Source: Zoogloea sp041917255 (GTDB lineage Bacteria; Pseudomonadota; Gammaproteobacteria; Burkholderiales; Rhodocyclaceae). Taken from it: a DNA stretch of 64,000 bases. A program made the position numbers and the translations under genes. The stretch covers positions 1 through 64,000 of the forward strand of contig JAYRYA010000008.1 in assembly GCA_041917255.1 (NCBI GenBank), given 5' to 3'. Shown here in pieces: positions 42,048 through 53,912 of this stretch. The notes under the pieces were generated by a model, which was given only the letters and a program-made list of their open reading frames with translations, ran no database searches and was not told the DNA's origin. How positions within the stretch are numbered: position 1 is the stretch's first letter; each line of letters begins with the position of its first letter.

Positions 42048-43258
42048 GGATTGTTCGAAAGTTGTTGGGCGAAGGCGACGATTCGATTGGCCGCCTCGAC
42101 GCACTCTGCCAGGTCGGCCACCAGCGCGATGCGCACGAAGCCGGCGCCGGGATTGACGCCGTGGGCCTCGCGGGCGAGGAAGCTGCCGGGCAGAACCGTC
42201 ACATTATATTCAGCCTGCAGGCGGCGGGCGAACTCGGTGTCTGAAAGCCCAAGGCGCGTGACCTTGGCCCACAGGTAGAAGCCGGCGTCGGGCAGGTCCA
42301 CGTCGAGCCAGGGTTTCAGCATGGGGGTGATAACGGCGAACTTCTCGCGATATTGACGACGGTTCTCGGCGACGTGGGCCTCGTCGTTCCACGCCGCGGC
42401 AGACGCCACCTGAACCGACGGGCTCATGGCGCAGCCGTGGTAGGTGCGGTAGAGCAGGAAGCGCTTGAGGATCTCCGCGTCGCCGGCCACGAAACCGGAG
42501 CGCATGCCCGGCACGTTGGACCGCTTGGACAGGCTGGAGAACATCACCACATTGCGGAAATCCGTGCGGCCAAGGCGATGTGCGGCTTCGAGGCCGCCGA
42601 TGGGAAGGTGGGCGTCGTCGAAGTAGATCTCGGAATAACACTCGTCGGCGGCGATCACGAAGCCGTAGCGATCAGACAGCTCGAAGAGCTGCTGCCACTC
42701 GTCGAGGGAGAGCACCTTGCCGGTGGGGTTGCCCGGCGAGCACACGAAGACGAGCTGCACGCGCTGCCAGACGGATTCGGGCACGGCGTCGAAATCCGAC
42801 GCGAAGCGGTTGTCCGGCAGGTTGTTGACGAAGTAGGGCTTGGCCCCGGCCAGGTAGGCCGCGCCTTCGTAGATCTGATAGAACGGGTTGGGCGAGAGCA
42901 CCAGAGCGTCGGGCCTGCTGCCGTCGATCACGCACTGGGCGAAGGCGAACAGCGCCTCGCGGGAACCATTGACCGGCAGCACCTGGGTGGCGGCGTTCAC
43001 CTTGGGCAGGCCGTAGCGGCGCTCCAGCCAGCCGGCGATCGACTGGCGCAGGGCGTCGGAGCCCTGGGTGGTCGGGTAGTTGGCGAGGCCGCCGAGGTTG
43101 TCGATGAGCGACTGCTTGATGAATTCGGGCGTGGCGTGCTGCGGCTCGCCGATGGACAGGCGGATCGCCGAGTAGCCAGCCGGCGGCACGATGCCTTCGA
43201 AGAGACCGCGGAGTTTTTCGAAGGGATAGGGGTGAAGATCCTGGAGGTGCGGGTTCAC
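42044..43258 (-). CDS. dapC: N-succinyldiaminopimelate aminotransferase
   Basis: A 404-residue class I PLP aminotransferase. The GTG start at 43258 gives the usual beginning NPHLQDLHPYPFEKL, with AGGA about 12 bases upstream. Family segments are IRLSIGEPQHATPEFI, VFVCSPGNPTGKVLS, ADECYSEIYFD and the PLP lysine in FSSLSKRSNVPGMRSGFVAGD. It converts succinyl-amino-ketopimelate to succinyl-DAP. It heads the dapC-dapD-pilU-dapE-prmB series and is divergent from smc across 224 bases. Confidence 0.93.
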   Translation of the reverse strand: MNPHLQDLHPYPFEKLRGLFEGIVPPAGYSAIRLSIGEPQHATPEFIKQSLIDNLGGLANYPTTQGSDALRQSIAGWLERRYGLPKVNAATQVLPVNGSREALFAFAQCVIDGSRPDALVLSPNPFYQIYEGAAYLAGAKPYFVNNLPDNRFASDFDAVPESVWQRVQLVFVCSPGNPTGKVLSLDEWQQLFELSDRYGFVIAADECYSEIYFDDAHLPIGGLEAAHRLGRTDFRNVVMFSSLSKRSNVPGMRSGFVAGDAEILKRFLLYRTYHGCAMSPSVQVASAAAWNDEAHVAENRRQYREKFAVITPMLKPWLDVDLPDAGFYLWAKVTRLGLSDTEFARRLQAEYNVTVLPGSFLAREAHGVNPGAGFVRIALVADLAECVEAANRIVAFAQQLSNNP

Positions 43259-43482
43259 GTTCGGGGGATTTCCTGTGTTCGTCCTGGGGGCGGCCCGGCG
43301 CGGATGGCGGGGCGCAGAGGATAAAACGTGGTGCTGTGGCGGTGCTGGGCAGGGCAAGTCAAAGCCTCTGCCCTGATTTTTAACGAATGCTATTATAGCG
43401 TCCGCCGTTTATGTGGCAGTGCAGCAAGCGTGCTGCGCACGTGCTCGCCGCTCCGTTTTCCCCAGCCATTTTCTTAATTCCA
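43259..43482. promoter_or_regulatory. Divergent dapC/smc upstream region
   Basis: The gap holds the promoters of dapC (minus) and smc (plus). A TATTAT at 43391-43396, inside an AT-rich run on the plus strand, is a candidate -10 for smc, but no convincing -35 stands at the right distance. No repeat or RNA gene was seen. Confidence 0.35.
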
Positions 43483-46400
43483 GTGCGTCTCGCCAAACTC
43501 AAGCTCGCCGGTTTCAAGACCTTCGTCGATCCGACGACCGTGCTCACGCCCGGCAATCTGGTGGGCGTGGTGGGCCCCAATGGCTGCGGCAAGTCGAACA
43601 TCATCGACGCGGTGCGCTGGGTGCTGGGCGAATCGCGTGCATCGGCGCTGCGGGGCGGCTCGATGATGGACGTCATCTTCAACGGCTCCACCACCCGCAA
43701 GCCGGTGTCCCGCGCCAGCGTCGAGCTGGTCTTCGACAACGCCGAAGGCAAGGCTGCCGGCCAGTGGAAGCCCTATGCCGAGGTGGCGGTCAAGCGTGTG
43801 CTCGACCGCAGCGGCGAATCGACCTACTTCATCAACGGCATGCAGGTGCGCCGGAAGGACGTGATCGATCTCTTCCTGGGCACCGGCCTCGGGCCGCGGG
43901 CCTACGCGATCATCGAGCAGGGCATGATCTCGCGGATCATCGAGGCCAAGCCCGAAGAAGTGCGCGGCTTTCTCGAAGAGGCCGCCGGCGTCACCAAATA
44001 CCGCGAGCGGCGCAAGGAAACCGAAGGGCGCCTGACTGACGCCCGCGACAACCTGACCCGCCTCGACGACATCCGCAGCGAACTTGGCCAGCAGCTCGGC
44101 AAGCTGGAGCAGCAGGCCGCCGTCGCGGAGAAATACCGCCAGCTCAACGTCAGCCTTTCTGAGCGGCAGAACCTGCTGTGGCTGCTCAAGCGCAACGAGG
44201 CCCGCGCAGAACGCGCCCGGCTGGCCGACGAGCTGGCCGATGCCACCCGTCGCATCGAGGCCGATTCGTCGCACCTGCAGGAGCTCGAAAGCCAGCTCGA
44301 AACCGCCCGCGAGGCCCAGCTGGAGGCCAATGAGGGCGTCCAGCACGCCCAGACCGCACTGTTTGCGGTGAGCTCCGAGCTCACCCGCCTTGAGGGCGAG
44401 CTTGCCCGCCTGCGCGACAGCCGGCGGATTCTTGAAAGCCGGCTCGCCCAGCTCGAACGCGATGACGCCCAGTGGCGCAGCCAGCTGGAAAGCCTGGCCG
44501 CCGACAGCGAGCGCTGGCAGGGGCTGCTCGACAACGCAGCGATCCGCGCCGAGCAGGCCGAGGCGCGCCACGCCGAAGTGGGCGACCGCCTGCCCGAGGC
44601 CGAGGAGGCGCTCAACGCCGCCGATGCCGCTTCCGCCGCGATCCGCCGCGAGCTCAATCAGGCGGAGCAGCAGATCCGCGTTGAAGAGACCCATCGGGTG
44701 AGCAGCGAGCGCACGCTCGACACGCTCGCCCAGCGCCGTGCCCGCCTGCAGCAGGAAGAATCCGCGGTGCAGGCGCCGGACTTGCGAATGGCTGCCGAGC
44801 GCGAGGCTGCGCTGGCCGCCGCCGAAGAGGCGCTCGATCAGCGTCAGTCCGACATCGCCGACGCGCAAGCCCAGCTGCCCGCCGCCCAGCAGGCCCTCAA
44901 GCAGGCGCTGGAGGCCGAACGTCAGGCCCAACGCCACGCCACCGAACTGCGGGCTCGGCGCGAGGCGCTGGTTCAGTTGCAGAACAAGGTGCAGGTGCAG
45001 GGCCAGCTGGGTGACTGGATCAAGCGCCACCAGCTCGACGGGCTGAAGCCCCTGTGGCAGCGCATCCGTGTGGAGGCCGGCTGGGAGCTGGCCGTCGAGG
45101 CGGTGCTGCGCGAACGCCTCGCGGCGCTGCCAGCCGAGGACGGCAAGGTGGCGCTGGCGGCGCTGGCCGACAAGGTGCCCGGCGCCTTCGCCTTCCTGCT
45201 AGCTGGTGCGCCGGTGGCGGGCGATGCCGCGCCGGTGCCGGATGGTTGTCGGCCGCTTGTCGAGAAGGTCGGCGCCGACGGCGAGCTCGCCGCGGTGCTG
45301 GAAAGCTGGCTGGCCCGCGTGTTCGTGGCCGACGATCTGGCCGCCTGGATCGATCGCCGCGACGAACTTGCTGCCGGCGTGGTGCTCGTCTCCCGGGATG
45401 GCCGCTTGTTGAGCCATCACGCGCTGATTCACTATGCACCCGATTCGCGCACCCACGGCGTCATCGAGCGTCAGCGGGAAATCGATCAGCTGGGCGCCGA
45501 CGTCGAGGCCGCCCAGGAAGCCGCCGCGATGGCGCGGGAGTCCTTGGCCGAGGCCGAGGCGCTGGCCACCCGCGTGCAGGACGCGCTCGCCAATCTGCGC
45601 CGCGACGCCCAGGCGCTGCAGGCGCGGGTGCATGCCGAGCAGGTCGAGGTGCTCAAGCTCAACCAGGCCCGGCAGCGCTACGAAGAACGCTGTGGCCAGA
45701 TCGAGCGCGATCTGGGTGAGATCGCCCACGCCGAACAGGCCGAGCGCGACCGTCTGATGCGCGCCGAGACCGAGCTGGAGCGCAGCCGCGAGATGGCCGA
45801 GCTGCAGCGTGGTCGGCTGGATGCGGCAGAATCCGTGCGCCGCGAGCGCGAAAGCAGCCTGCGCGAAACCCGCGCGCTGGAATCGGCGCTGTCCCGTGAA
45901 CTGCAGGAGGCCCGCCACTCCGAGCGCGAATGCGTGAGCAAGCTCGACGACATCGCCCGCAACCGGGCTTTGGCCGGCGAGCAACTGGAGCGCATCGCCG
46001 ACGAACTCACCGAGCGCCGCGAATCGCTGATGGAGATCGACGAGGTGTCGGTGTCCGCCGCGCTGCAGGATGCCGTGGCGCTCAGGGCGACCCGTGAGAC
46101 CGCGCTTGCCGCGAGCCGCAACACGCTCGAAGCCGCCAATGGCCAGCTACGCGGGTTGGAGGAGGATCGCCAGCGTACCGAGCATGCCGCTGCGCCCCAA
46201 CGGGAGCGTGTTGCCGATCTGCGCCTGCGGGTGCAGGCGGTCGAGATGGCCGAAGCCCAGCACGCCGCGCGGCTCGAGGAAGCCCAGGCCGATGAGGCGG
46301 CGCTCGTGCCCTTGCTGGTACCGGATCTGAAGGAAGGTTCGCTTCAGCGGGAAGTGGCCCGCCTTGGCCGAGAGATCGCCGAACTCGGCCCGGTCAACCT

Positions 46401-47007
46401 GGCAGCACTGGATGAGCTTAAAGCGGCGTCGGAGCGGAAAAATTACCTCGACGTTCAGACCGAAGATCTGCTAGGCGCAATCGAAACCCTTGAAGATGCC
46501 ATTCGTCGGATCGATAGGGAGACGCGAGAGCAGCTACAAGAGACGTACAATACGGTCAATCATCATTTCGGAAATCTGTTTCCGATGCTCTTCGGAGGGG
46601 GTGAGGCGCGGCTGGTGCTGACCGGTGACGAGATTCTCGATGCGGGCATCTCGATCATCGCCCAGCCGCCGGGCAAGAAGAACAGTTCCATCCAGCTGCT
46701 TTCGGGCGGCGAGAAGGCGCTGACGGCAATTGCGCTGGTGTTCTCGATGTTCCAGCTCAACCCGGCGCCGTTCTGCATGCTGGATGAGGTGGATGCACCG
46801 CTCGACGATTCCAACACCGAGCGCTATTGCCAGATGGTCAAGCGCATGTCGTCGCAGACCCAGTTCGTGTTCATCAGCCACAGCAAGATCACGATGGAGA
46901 TCGCTGAGCAGCTGGTGGGTGTCACGATGCAGGAGCAGGGTGTGTCGCGGGTGGTGGAAGTGGATATTGAAGAAGCAATGCGCCTTGCGGAAGCTACCGC
47001 GGCGTGA
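43483..47007 (+). CDS. smc: Chromosome partition protein SMC
   Basis: A 1174-residue condensin ATPase. The start is taken as GTG 43483 because the family begins RLAKLKLAGFKTFVDPT; no clear ribosome site supports it. Walker A is GPNGCGKS at residues 31-38. Two long coiled coils (about 170-480 and 660-1000, rich in Glu, Arg, Ala, Leu) flank the hinge at about 500-640. The signature LLSGGEKAL (about 1072) and Walker B MLDEVDAPLDDSN are near the end. It organises and separates the chromosome. Confidence 0.96.
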   Translation: MRLAKLKLAGFKTFVDPTTVLTPGNLVGVVGPNGCGKSNIIDAVRWVLGESRASALRGGSMMDVIFNGSTTRKPVSRASVELVFDNAEGKAAGQWKPYAEVAVKRVLDRSGESTYFINGMQVRRKDVIDLFLGTGLGPRAYAIIEQGMISRIIEAKPEEVRGFLEEAAGVTKYRERRKETEGRLTDARDNLTRLDDIRSELGQQLGKLEQQAAVAEKYRQLNVSLSERQNLLWLLKRNEARAERARLADELADATRRIEADSSHLQELESQLETAREAQLEANEGVQHAQTALFAVSSELTRLEGELARLRDSRRILESRLAQLERDDAQWRSQLESLAADSERWQGLLDNAAIRAEQAEARHAEVGDRLPEAEEALNAADAASAAIRRELNQAEQQIRVEETHRVSSERTLDTLAQRRARLQQEESAVQAPDLRMAAEREAALAAAEEALDQRQSDIADAQAQLPAAQQALKQALEAERQAQRHATELRARREALVQLQNKVQVQGQLGDWIKRHQLDGLKPLWQRIRVEAGWELAVEAVLRERLAALPAEDGKVALAALADKVPGAFAFLLAGAPVAGDAAPVPDGCRPLVEKVGADGELAAVLESWLARVFVADDLAAWIDRRDELAAGVVLVSRDGRLLSHHALIHYAPDSRTHGVIERQREIDQLGADVEAAQEAAAMARESLAEAEALATRVQDALANLRRDAQALQARVHAEQVEVLKLNQARQRYEERCGQIERDLGEIAHAEQAERDRLMRAETELERSREMAELQRGRLDAAESVRRERESSLRETRALESALSRELQEARHSERECVSKLDDIARNRALAGEQLERIADELTERRESLMEIDEVSVSAALQDAVALRATRETALAASRNTLEAANGQLRGLEEDRQRTEHAAAPQRERVADLRLRVQAVEMAEAQHAARLEEAQADEAALVPLLVPDLKEGSLQREVARLGREIAELGPVNLAALDELKAASERKNYLDVQTEDLLGAIETLEDAIRRIDRETREQLQETYNTVNHHFGNLFPMLFGGGEARLVLTGDEILDAGISIIAQPPGKKNSSIQLLSGGEKALTAIALVFSMFQLNPAPFCMLDEVDAPLDDSNTERYCQMVKRMSSQTQFVFISHSKITMEIAEQLVGVTMQEQGVSRVVEVDIEEAMRLAEATAA

Positions 47008-47028
47008 TGCGGGAAACAAGGGATTTCG

Positions 47029-48117
47029 ATGGCAATCAGTGACTTGCAAATGGGTCTGGTCGGTGCCGGCGGCGTTGTGGTCGTCGGCATCTTCGCGTTC
47101 AACAAGTGGCAGGAGCGCAAGCACCGCAAGCAGATGGATGCGCTCGACAGCGTCGAGCCCCTCGCCAGCGAGGTGGTGGCCCGCCCCGCGGCCGACCGGC
47201 TCGAGCCGGTGATCGGCAGCGAGGCGCCCGTGCGGTCCCAGCCCAGCAACCAGGACGTCAAGGACGCCAGCGCCCGGCGCGTTCCACCGCTGCTGCCCAT
47301 TGATGTGGACGAGCGGGCCGACTGGGTGGTGCGCATCGAGGCCATCGAGCCGGTGGTTGGCGGACGGCTGTGTCAGGCTGCGGCCGAACAGCTCGACGGT
47401 CTCGCCAAGCCGCTGCGCTGGTTCGGCTTCTCGGATTCGGATAACCGGTGGGATCTCATCGGCCCCAACACCGCCGGGAGCTACCACTGGGTGTGTGCCG
47501 CGCTGCAGCTGGTGGATCGCCGTGGCGCCGCCAGTGACGGCGACCTCACCCGGCTGGGTGGCGGTCTGCAGCGCATGTGCGATCTGTTCATGGCCATCCC
47601 GTCCCTGCCCGCCAAGGCCGACGCCTTGGCCCGGGCGGCTGAGCTTGACCGCCTGTGCGCTGGAGTGGACATCCAGATCGGCGTCAATGTGGTTACCCGC
47701 GACCAGGGCTTTGCCGGCACCAAGCTGCGTGGCCTGGCCGAAGCCGCCGGGCTCGAGCTGATGAGCGACGGCAGCTTCCATGCCCGTGACGAGCTCGGCG
47801 TGAGCCAGTTCGTGCTGTCCAACCTCGAGCCGGTGCTCTTCGTGGCCGAGGAGATGCGTGGCCTCGTCACTCAGGGTGTCACCCTGACCCTCGATGTGCC
47901 GCGGGTTGCTGACGGCGTGCGCGTCTTCGAGCGCATGATGGGCGTTGCCCAGCAGCTTGCCGATGCCCTCGGCGGTGCGGTGGTGGATGACAACCGTTCG
48001 CCCTTCGGCGAGAAGGCCGTGGGCCTGATCCGCGCCCAGATCGAGCAATTCCAGGGTCAGATGGCGGAGCAGGGCATCGCACCGGGTTCTCCGTTGGCCC
48101 TGCGCCTGTTCTCCTGA
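47029..48117 (+). CDS. zipA: Cell division protein ZipA
   Basis: A 362-residue membrane anchor for FtsZ. The N-terminus has one membrane helix (about residues 7-24, GLVGAGGVVVVGIFAF) followed by a basic stretch and a variable linker. The C-terminal ZipA domain binds the FtsZ tail (VTQGVTLTLDVPRVADGVRVFERMMGVAQQLADALGG). smc, zipA and ligA in this order are a common proteobacterial series. AAGGGA stands 7 bases before the ATG. Confidence 0.88.
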   Translation: MAISDLQMGLVGAGGVVVVGIFAFNKWQERKHRKQMDALDSVEPLASEVVARPAADRLEPVIGSEAPVRSQPSNQDVKDASARRVPPLLPIDVDERADWVVRIEAIEPVVGGRLCQAAAEQLDGLAKPLRWFGFSDSDNRWDLIGPNTAGSYHWVCAALQLVDRRGAASDGDLTRLGGGLQRMCDLFMAIPSLPAKADALARAAELDRLCAGVDIQIGVNVVTRDQGFAGTKLRGLAEAAGLELMSDGSFHARDELGVSQFVLSNLEPVLFVAEEMRGLVTQGVTLTLDVPRVADGVRVFERMMGVAQQLADALGGAVVDDNRSPFGEKAVGLIRAQIEQFQGQMAEQGIAPGSPLALRLFS

Positions 48118-48130
48118 GCGGGGCCCCCTG

Positions 48131-50233
48131 GTGGCAGCAAGTCCCGAAGTCTGCGCGCGGGCAGCAGCCCTGCGCGCGGAGATCGCCGCCCATGATCATG
48201 CTTACTACGTGCTGGCGGAACCGACCGTGCCGGACGCCGAGTACGACCGCCTGTTTCGCGCGCTCCAGGAACTGGAGTCCGCTCATCCCGAGCTCGTCAC
48301 CCCCGATTCGCCCACCCAGCGCGTAGGCGGCGCGCCGTCGCCCGAGCTGGCTTCGGTGCAGCACGTGGTGCCGATGCTGTCGATCCGTACCGAAACCGAC
48401 ACAACTGACCAGGGCGCTGTGGCCTTTGACGCCCGCGTGCGTCGAGCCCTGGGGCTGGACGAGTCTGCACCGCCAGTGGTGTACGCGGCAGAGCTGAAGT
48501 TCGATGGCCTTGCGATCAACCTGCGCTACGAGCACGGTGTGTTGGTGCAGGCGGCCACCCGGGGTGACGGCAGCACGGGTGAGGACGTGACCCGCAACGT
48601 GCGCACCCTGCGCAAGGTGCCGCTGCGCCTCCTGGGCGATACGCCGGCAGTGCTCGAAGTGCGTGGCGAGATCTACATGCGTCGTGACGACTTCGAACGC
48701 CTCAACGCGGCCCAGGCTGCGGCCGGGCAAAAGGTCTTCATCAATCCGCGCAACGCCGCCGCCGGCAGTCTACGTCAGCTCGATCCCAACATCACCGCCC
48801 GACGCCCGCTGTCGTTCTTTGCCTACGGGCTGGGCGAGGTGGTCGGCTGGGCGCAGCCCGATAGCCACACGGGCGTCCTCGACGCGCTGGCGGACTTTGG
48901 CCTGCCGGTGTGCGAGCACCGGCGCCGGGTGGCAGGGCCGGAGGGGCTGGCGCAGTTCCATGCCGACATGGCCGAGCTGCGTGAGTCGTTGCCCTTTGAC
49001 ATCGATGGCGTGGTGTACAAGGTGGATGCGCTTGCCCGACAGCTTGAGCTGGGTTTTGTCTCCCGTGACCCGCGCTGGGCGGTGGCCCACAAGTACCCGG
49101 CGCAGGAAGTCGCCACGCGTCTGCTGGGCATCGACGTGCAGGTGGGCCGCACCGGGGCGATCACGCCGGTGGCGCGGCTCGAGCCGGTGTTCGTCGGCGG
49201 CGTGACGGTGACCAACGCCACGCTCCACAATCAGGGCGAGATCGACCGCAAGGATGTGCGGATCGGCGACTGGGTGGTGGTTCGCCGGGCTGGCGACGTG
49301 ATTCCCGAGGTAGTCGGGCCGATACCCGAGCGCCGTGAGGGCGAATTGCCGCGCTTCGATCTGCTTGCCACCATCGAGCACAAGTGCCCGGAATGTGGCT
49401 CCCATGTGGTGCGCGGCGAGGACGAGGCCGTGGCGCGCTGCACGGGCGGGTTGTTCTGCCCGGCCCAGTGCAAGCAGGCGCTGCTGCATTTTGCCGGGCG
49501 CCGTGCCGTGGATATCGACGGGCTGGGTGAGCAGATCGTCAACCAGCTGGTCGGTGCCGGCATCGTGAAGACACCGGCCGATCTTTACGACGCCGCCAAG
49601 GTGAATGCCGAAGTGCTGGCGGGGCTTGAGCGGATGGGAGAGAAGTCCGCGACCAATCTGGTCGCCGCGATCGACAGGAGCCGCGACACCACGCTCGCCC
49701 GTTTCATCTTCGCGCTGGGTATCCGCAATGTCGGCGAGACGACCGCCAAGGATCTGGCCCGCCACTTCGGCAAGCTCGACGGCCTGCTGGCTGCCGACGA
49801 AGCCGCGCTGCTGCGGGTGCCGGATGTCGGGCCCATCGTCGCGAAGTCCATCGTCGAGTTCTTTGCCGAGGCCCACAACCGGGAAATCATCGACCGGCTG
49901 CGGCAGGCCATGCGCTGGCCCGAGACCGAGCCCACTGCGGTGCCCGCGGTGGGTGCTTTCACCGGCAAGACCTTCGTGCTGACTGGCACACTGCCGACGC
50001 TCCGGCGCGACGAGGCGGCGGCGATGATCGAGGCGGTCGGCGGCAAGGTGGCTGGTTCCGTCTCCAAGAAGACCGATTACGTGGTGGCAGGCAGCGACGC
50101 GGGCAGCAAGCTCGACAAGGCGCAGGCCCTGGGCGTGACCATCCTTGACGAAGCGGGTTTGCAGGCCTTGCTCGCACCGGTGGATACTCCGCCCGCCGAT
50201 AGGCAAATTGGATTGTTTGAGGAAGATCGATGA
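48131..50233 (+). CDS. ligA: NAD-dependent DNA ligase LigA
   Basis: A 700-residue ligase. The AMP-accepting lysine is K123 in AELKFDGLAINLRYE. The OB fold and a four-cysteine zinc finger (CPECGSHV to CPAQCKQ), the helix-hairpin-helix domain and a C-terminal BRCT domain (GKTFVLTGTLPTLRRDEAAAMIEAVGGKV) follow in order. The start is GTG at 48131. It seals nicks in replication and repair. The stop overlaps the galU start by four bases. Confidence 0.97.
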   Translation: MAASPEVCARAAALRAEIAAHDHAYYVLAEPTVPDAEYDRLFRALQELESAHPELVTPDSPTQRVGGAPSPELASVQHVVPMLSIRTETDTTDQGAVAFDARVRRALGLDESAPPVVYAAELKFDGLAINLRYEHGVLVQAATRGDGSTGEDVTRNVRTLRKVPLRLLGDTPAVLEVRGEIYMRRDDFERLNAAQAAAGQKVFINPRNAAAGSLRQLDPNITARRPLSFFAYGLGEVVGWAQPDSHTGVLDALADFGLPVCEHRRRVAGPEGLAQFHADMAELRESLPFDIDGVVYKVDALARQLELGFVSRDPRWAVAHKYPAQEVATRLLGIDVQVGRTGAITPVARLEPVFVGGVTVTNATLHNQGEIDRKDVRIGDWVVVRRAGDVIPEVVGPIPERREGELPRFDLLATIEHKCPECGSHVVRGEDEAVARCTGGLFCPAQCKQALLHFAGRRAVDIDGLGEQIVNQLVGAGIVKTPADLYDAAKVNAEVLAGLERMGEKSATNLVAAIDRSRDTTLARFIFALGIRNVGETTAKDLARHFGKLDGLLAADEAALLRVPDVGPIVAKSIVEFFAEAHNREIIDRLRQAMRWPETEPTAVPAVGAFTGKTFVLTGTLPTLRRDEAAAMIEAVGGKVAGSVSKKTDYVVAGSDAGSKLDKAQALGVTILDEAGLQALLAPVDTPPADRQIGLFEEDR

Positions 50234-51117
50234 AGAAAGTTACGAAGGCCGTGTTTCCGGTGGCGGGTCTCGGCAGCCGTTTCCTGCCGGCGACGAAGGC
50301 GAGCCCCAAGGAGATGATGCCGATCGTCGACAAGCCGCTGATCCAGTACGCGGTGGAAGAGGCCGTGGCGGCTGGGGTGACCGACCTGGTGTTCATCACC
50401 GGACGCTCTAAGCGCGCCATCGAGGATCACTTCGACAAAGCCTACGAACTCGAGACCGAGCTTGAGATGCGGGGCAAGGTCGAGCTGCTGAAGATCGTCC
50501 GCGACACCGTGCCGTCCCACGTCAATTGCATCTACATCCGCCAGGCCGAGGCGTTGGGTCTGGGCCATGCGGTGCTGTGCGCGGCGCCGGTGGTGGGCGA
50601 CGAGCCCTTTGCGGTGCTGCTGGCCGACGATCTGCTGGATGGCCAGGGCGATCTGCCGGTGATGCGCCAGATGGTGGATGTGTACAACTACAACCGCTGT
50701 TCGGTGCTCGGCGTGATGAACGTGTCGCGCGAGCAGACCAAGCAGTACGGCATCGTCAGTACCCAGCGCGACGACGGCGAGATCCAGCGCGTGACCGGCA
50801 TCGTCGAGAAGCCGAAGCCCGAGGAAGCGCCGTCCACCCAGGCGGTGATCGGCCGCTACATCCTTACCGGGCGGATCTTCGATCACCTGCGCCAGCTCAA
50901 GCCGGGCGCCGGCGGCGAGCTTCAGCTCACCGATGCGATCGCCTCGCTGCTGCAGGAAGAAGCCGTGCTGGCGTATCAGTTCAAGGGCGTGCGCTACGAC
51001 TGCGGCTCGAAGCTGGGCTACCTGCAGGCCACCGTCGAGCTCGGGCTGAAGCATCCGGAGGTGGGGGCCGAGTTTGCGGCCTTCCTCGCCAGCCGTTGCG
51101 CCAACATGGCCGGATGA
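50230..51117 (+). CDS. galU: UTP-glucose-1-phosphate uridylyltransferase
   Basis: A 295-residue nucleotidyltransferase making UDP-glucose for surface polysaccharides. The nucleotide loop is VFPVAGLGSRFLPATKASPKEM, followed by KPLIQYAVEEAVAAG. LADDLLDG holds a metal-binding Asp. The gene is coupled to ligA by an ATGA overlap, which is unusual for function but common for position in this group. A rho-independent terminator follows. Confidence 0.96.
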   Translation: MKKVTKAVFPVAGLGSRFLPATKASPKEMMPIVDKPLIQYAVEEAVAAGVTDLVFITGRSKRAIEDHFDKAYELETELEMRGKVELLKIVRDTVPSHVNCIYIRQAEALGLGHAVLCAAPVVGDEPFAVLLADDLLDGQGDLPVMRQMVDVYNYNRCSVLGVMNVSREQTKQYGIVSTQRDDGEIQRVTGIVEKPKPEEAPSTQAVIGRYILTGRIFDHLRQLKPGAGGELQLTDAIASLLQEEAVLAYQFKGVRYDCGSKLGYLQATVELGLKHPEVGAEFAAFLASRCANMAG

Positions 51118-51135
51118 GCCACCGTAACAGACGAT

Positions 51136-51166
51136 AAAAAACGCGACCGATGTGGCCGCGTTTTTT
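51136..51166. terminator. Bidirectional terminator between galU and typA
   Basis: AAAAAACGCG pairs with CGCGTTTTTT; the stem continues after one mismatch (A46/C56 of this stretch) with CC/GG. It lies between the convergent galU and typA genes and has T-runs on both strands. Confidence 0.9.
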
Positions 51167-51211
51167 TGAACCGCTGCCCGGGCCGGGTCGCCCCAGCCGG
51201 GTGGAAGAGGC

Positions 51212-53026
<1,815 letters not shown>

Positions 53027-53165
53027 GGGGTTGGATACCGAAGTACTTGTAAACCAAAAATTTTACCATGCTTTTGCGCAACGCAGCATCGGCGCACGGG
53101 GCGGCGGTGAACTGGCCGCGTGATAAGATCGTCAACCCACAGGGTTTTATGAGGAGTTGTCCGGC

Positions 53166-53912
53166 ATGCTGGCTGTCATCGGTGGTAGCGGTCTTACCCA
53201 ACTGGCCAACCTGAACGTGATCCGCCGCGAGGTGATGCGCACGCCCTACGGAGAACCGTCGGGTGCGCTGACCTTCGGGCAGTTGTGCGAGCATCCGGTG
53301 GTGTTTTTGGCGCGGCACGGCTACGGCCACACGATTCCGCCCCATCGGGTGAACTACCAGGCCAACCTGTGGGCGCTGCGCGAGGCCAAGGTCGACGCGA
53401 TCATCTCGGTGGCGTCGGTCGGCGGCATCCGCGACGACCTGGGGCCGGGCGTGCTGGTGGTGCCGGATCAGATCATCGACTACACCTGGGGGCGCAAGAG
53501 CACTTTCCATGAGAGCTCCGAGCAGCCGGTGGTGCATATCGATTTCACCCGTCCCTACGACGAGGTCGTGCGCCAACGCATTCTTGCGGCGGCCGTGGCG
53601 GCGGGGCAGCCGGTTGTGAATGGGGGCGTGTATGCGGCAACCCAGGGGCCGCGTCTAGAAACCGCGGCCGAGATCAACCGGCTGGAGCGGGACGGTGCCG
53701 ACGTGGTGGGCATGACCGGCATGCCTGAGGCGGCGCTGGCCCGCGAGCTGGGTATCCCTTACGCGGCGATCAACGTGGTGGCCAACTTTGCGGCTGGCCG
53801 TGGCAACAGCGCGGCGCAGATCTGCTTTGGCAGCATCGATGTGGTGCTGCGCGAAGCGATGGGCCGGGTGCGGGATGTGCTGGAGCACATCTGCGAAGGG
53901 CCGGCCAAATGA
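53166..53912 (+). CDS. S-methyl-5'-thioadenosine/thioinosine phosphorylase family
   Basis: A 248-residue purine nucleoside phosphorylase of the MTAP family. The phosphate loop GGSGLTQL is at the N-terminus, RHGYGHTIPPHRVNYQANLWAL follows, and EINRLERDGADVVGMTGMPEAALARELG is the substrate region. In proteobacteria such short members often act on methylthioinosine (MTIP), after deamination of methylthioadenosine; the two cannot be told apart here. The ATG at 53166 has GAGGAG nine bases upstream. Its stop overlaps the next start (ATGA). Confidence 0.9.
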   Translation: MLAVIGGSGLTQLANLNVIRREVMRTPYGEPSGALTFGQLCEHPVVFLARHGYGHTIPPHRVNYQANLWALREAKVDAIISVASVGGIRDDLGPGVLVVPDQIIDYTWGRKSTFHESSEQPVVHIDFTRPYDEVVRQRILAAAVAAGQPVVNGGVYAATQGPRLETAAEINRLERDGADVVGMTGMPEAALARELGIPYAAINVVANFAAGRGNSAAQICFGSIDVVLREAMGRVRDVLEHICEGPAK

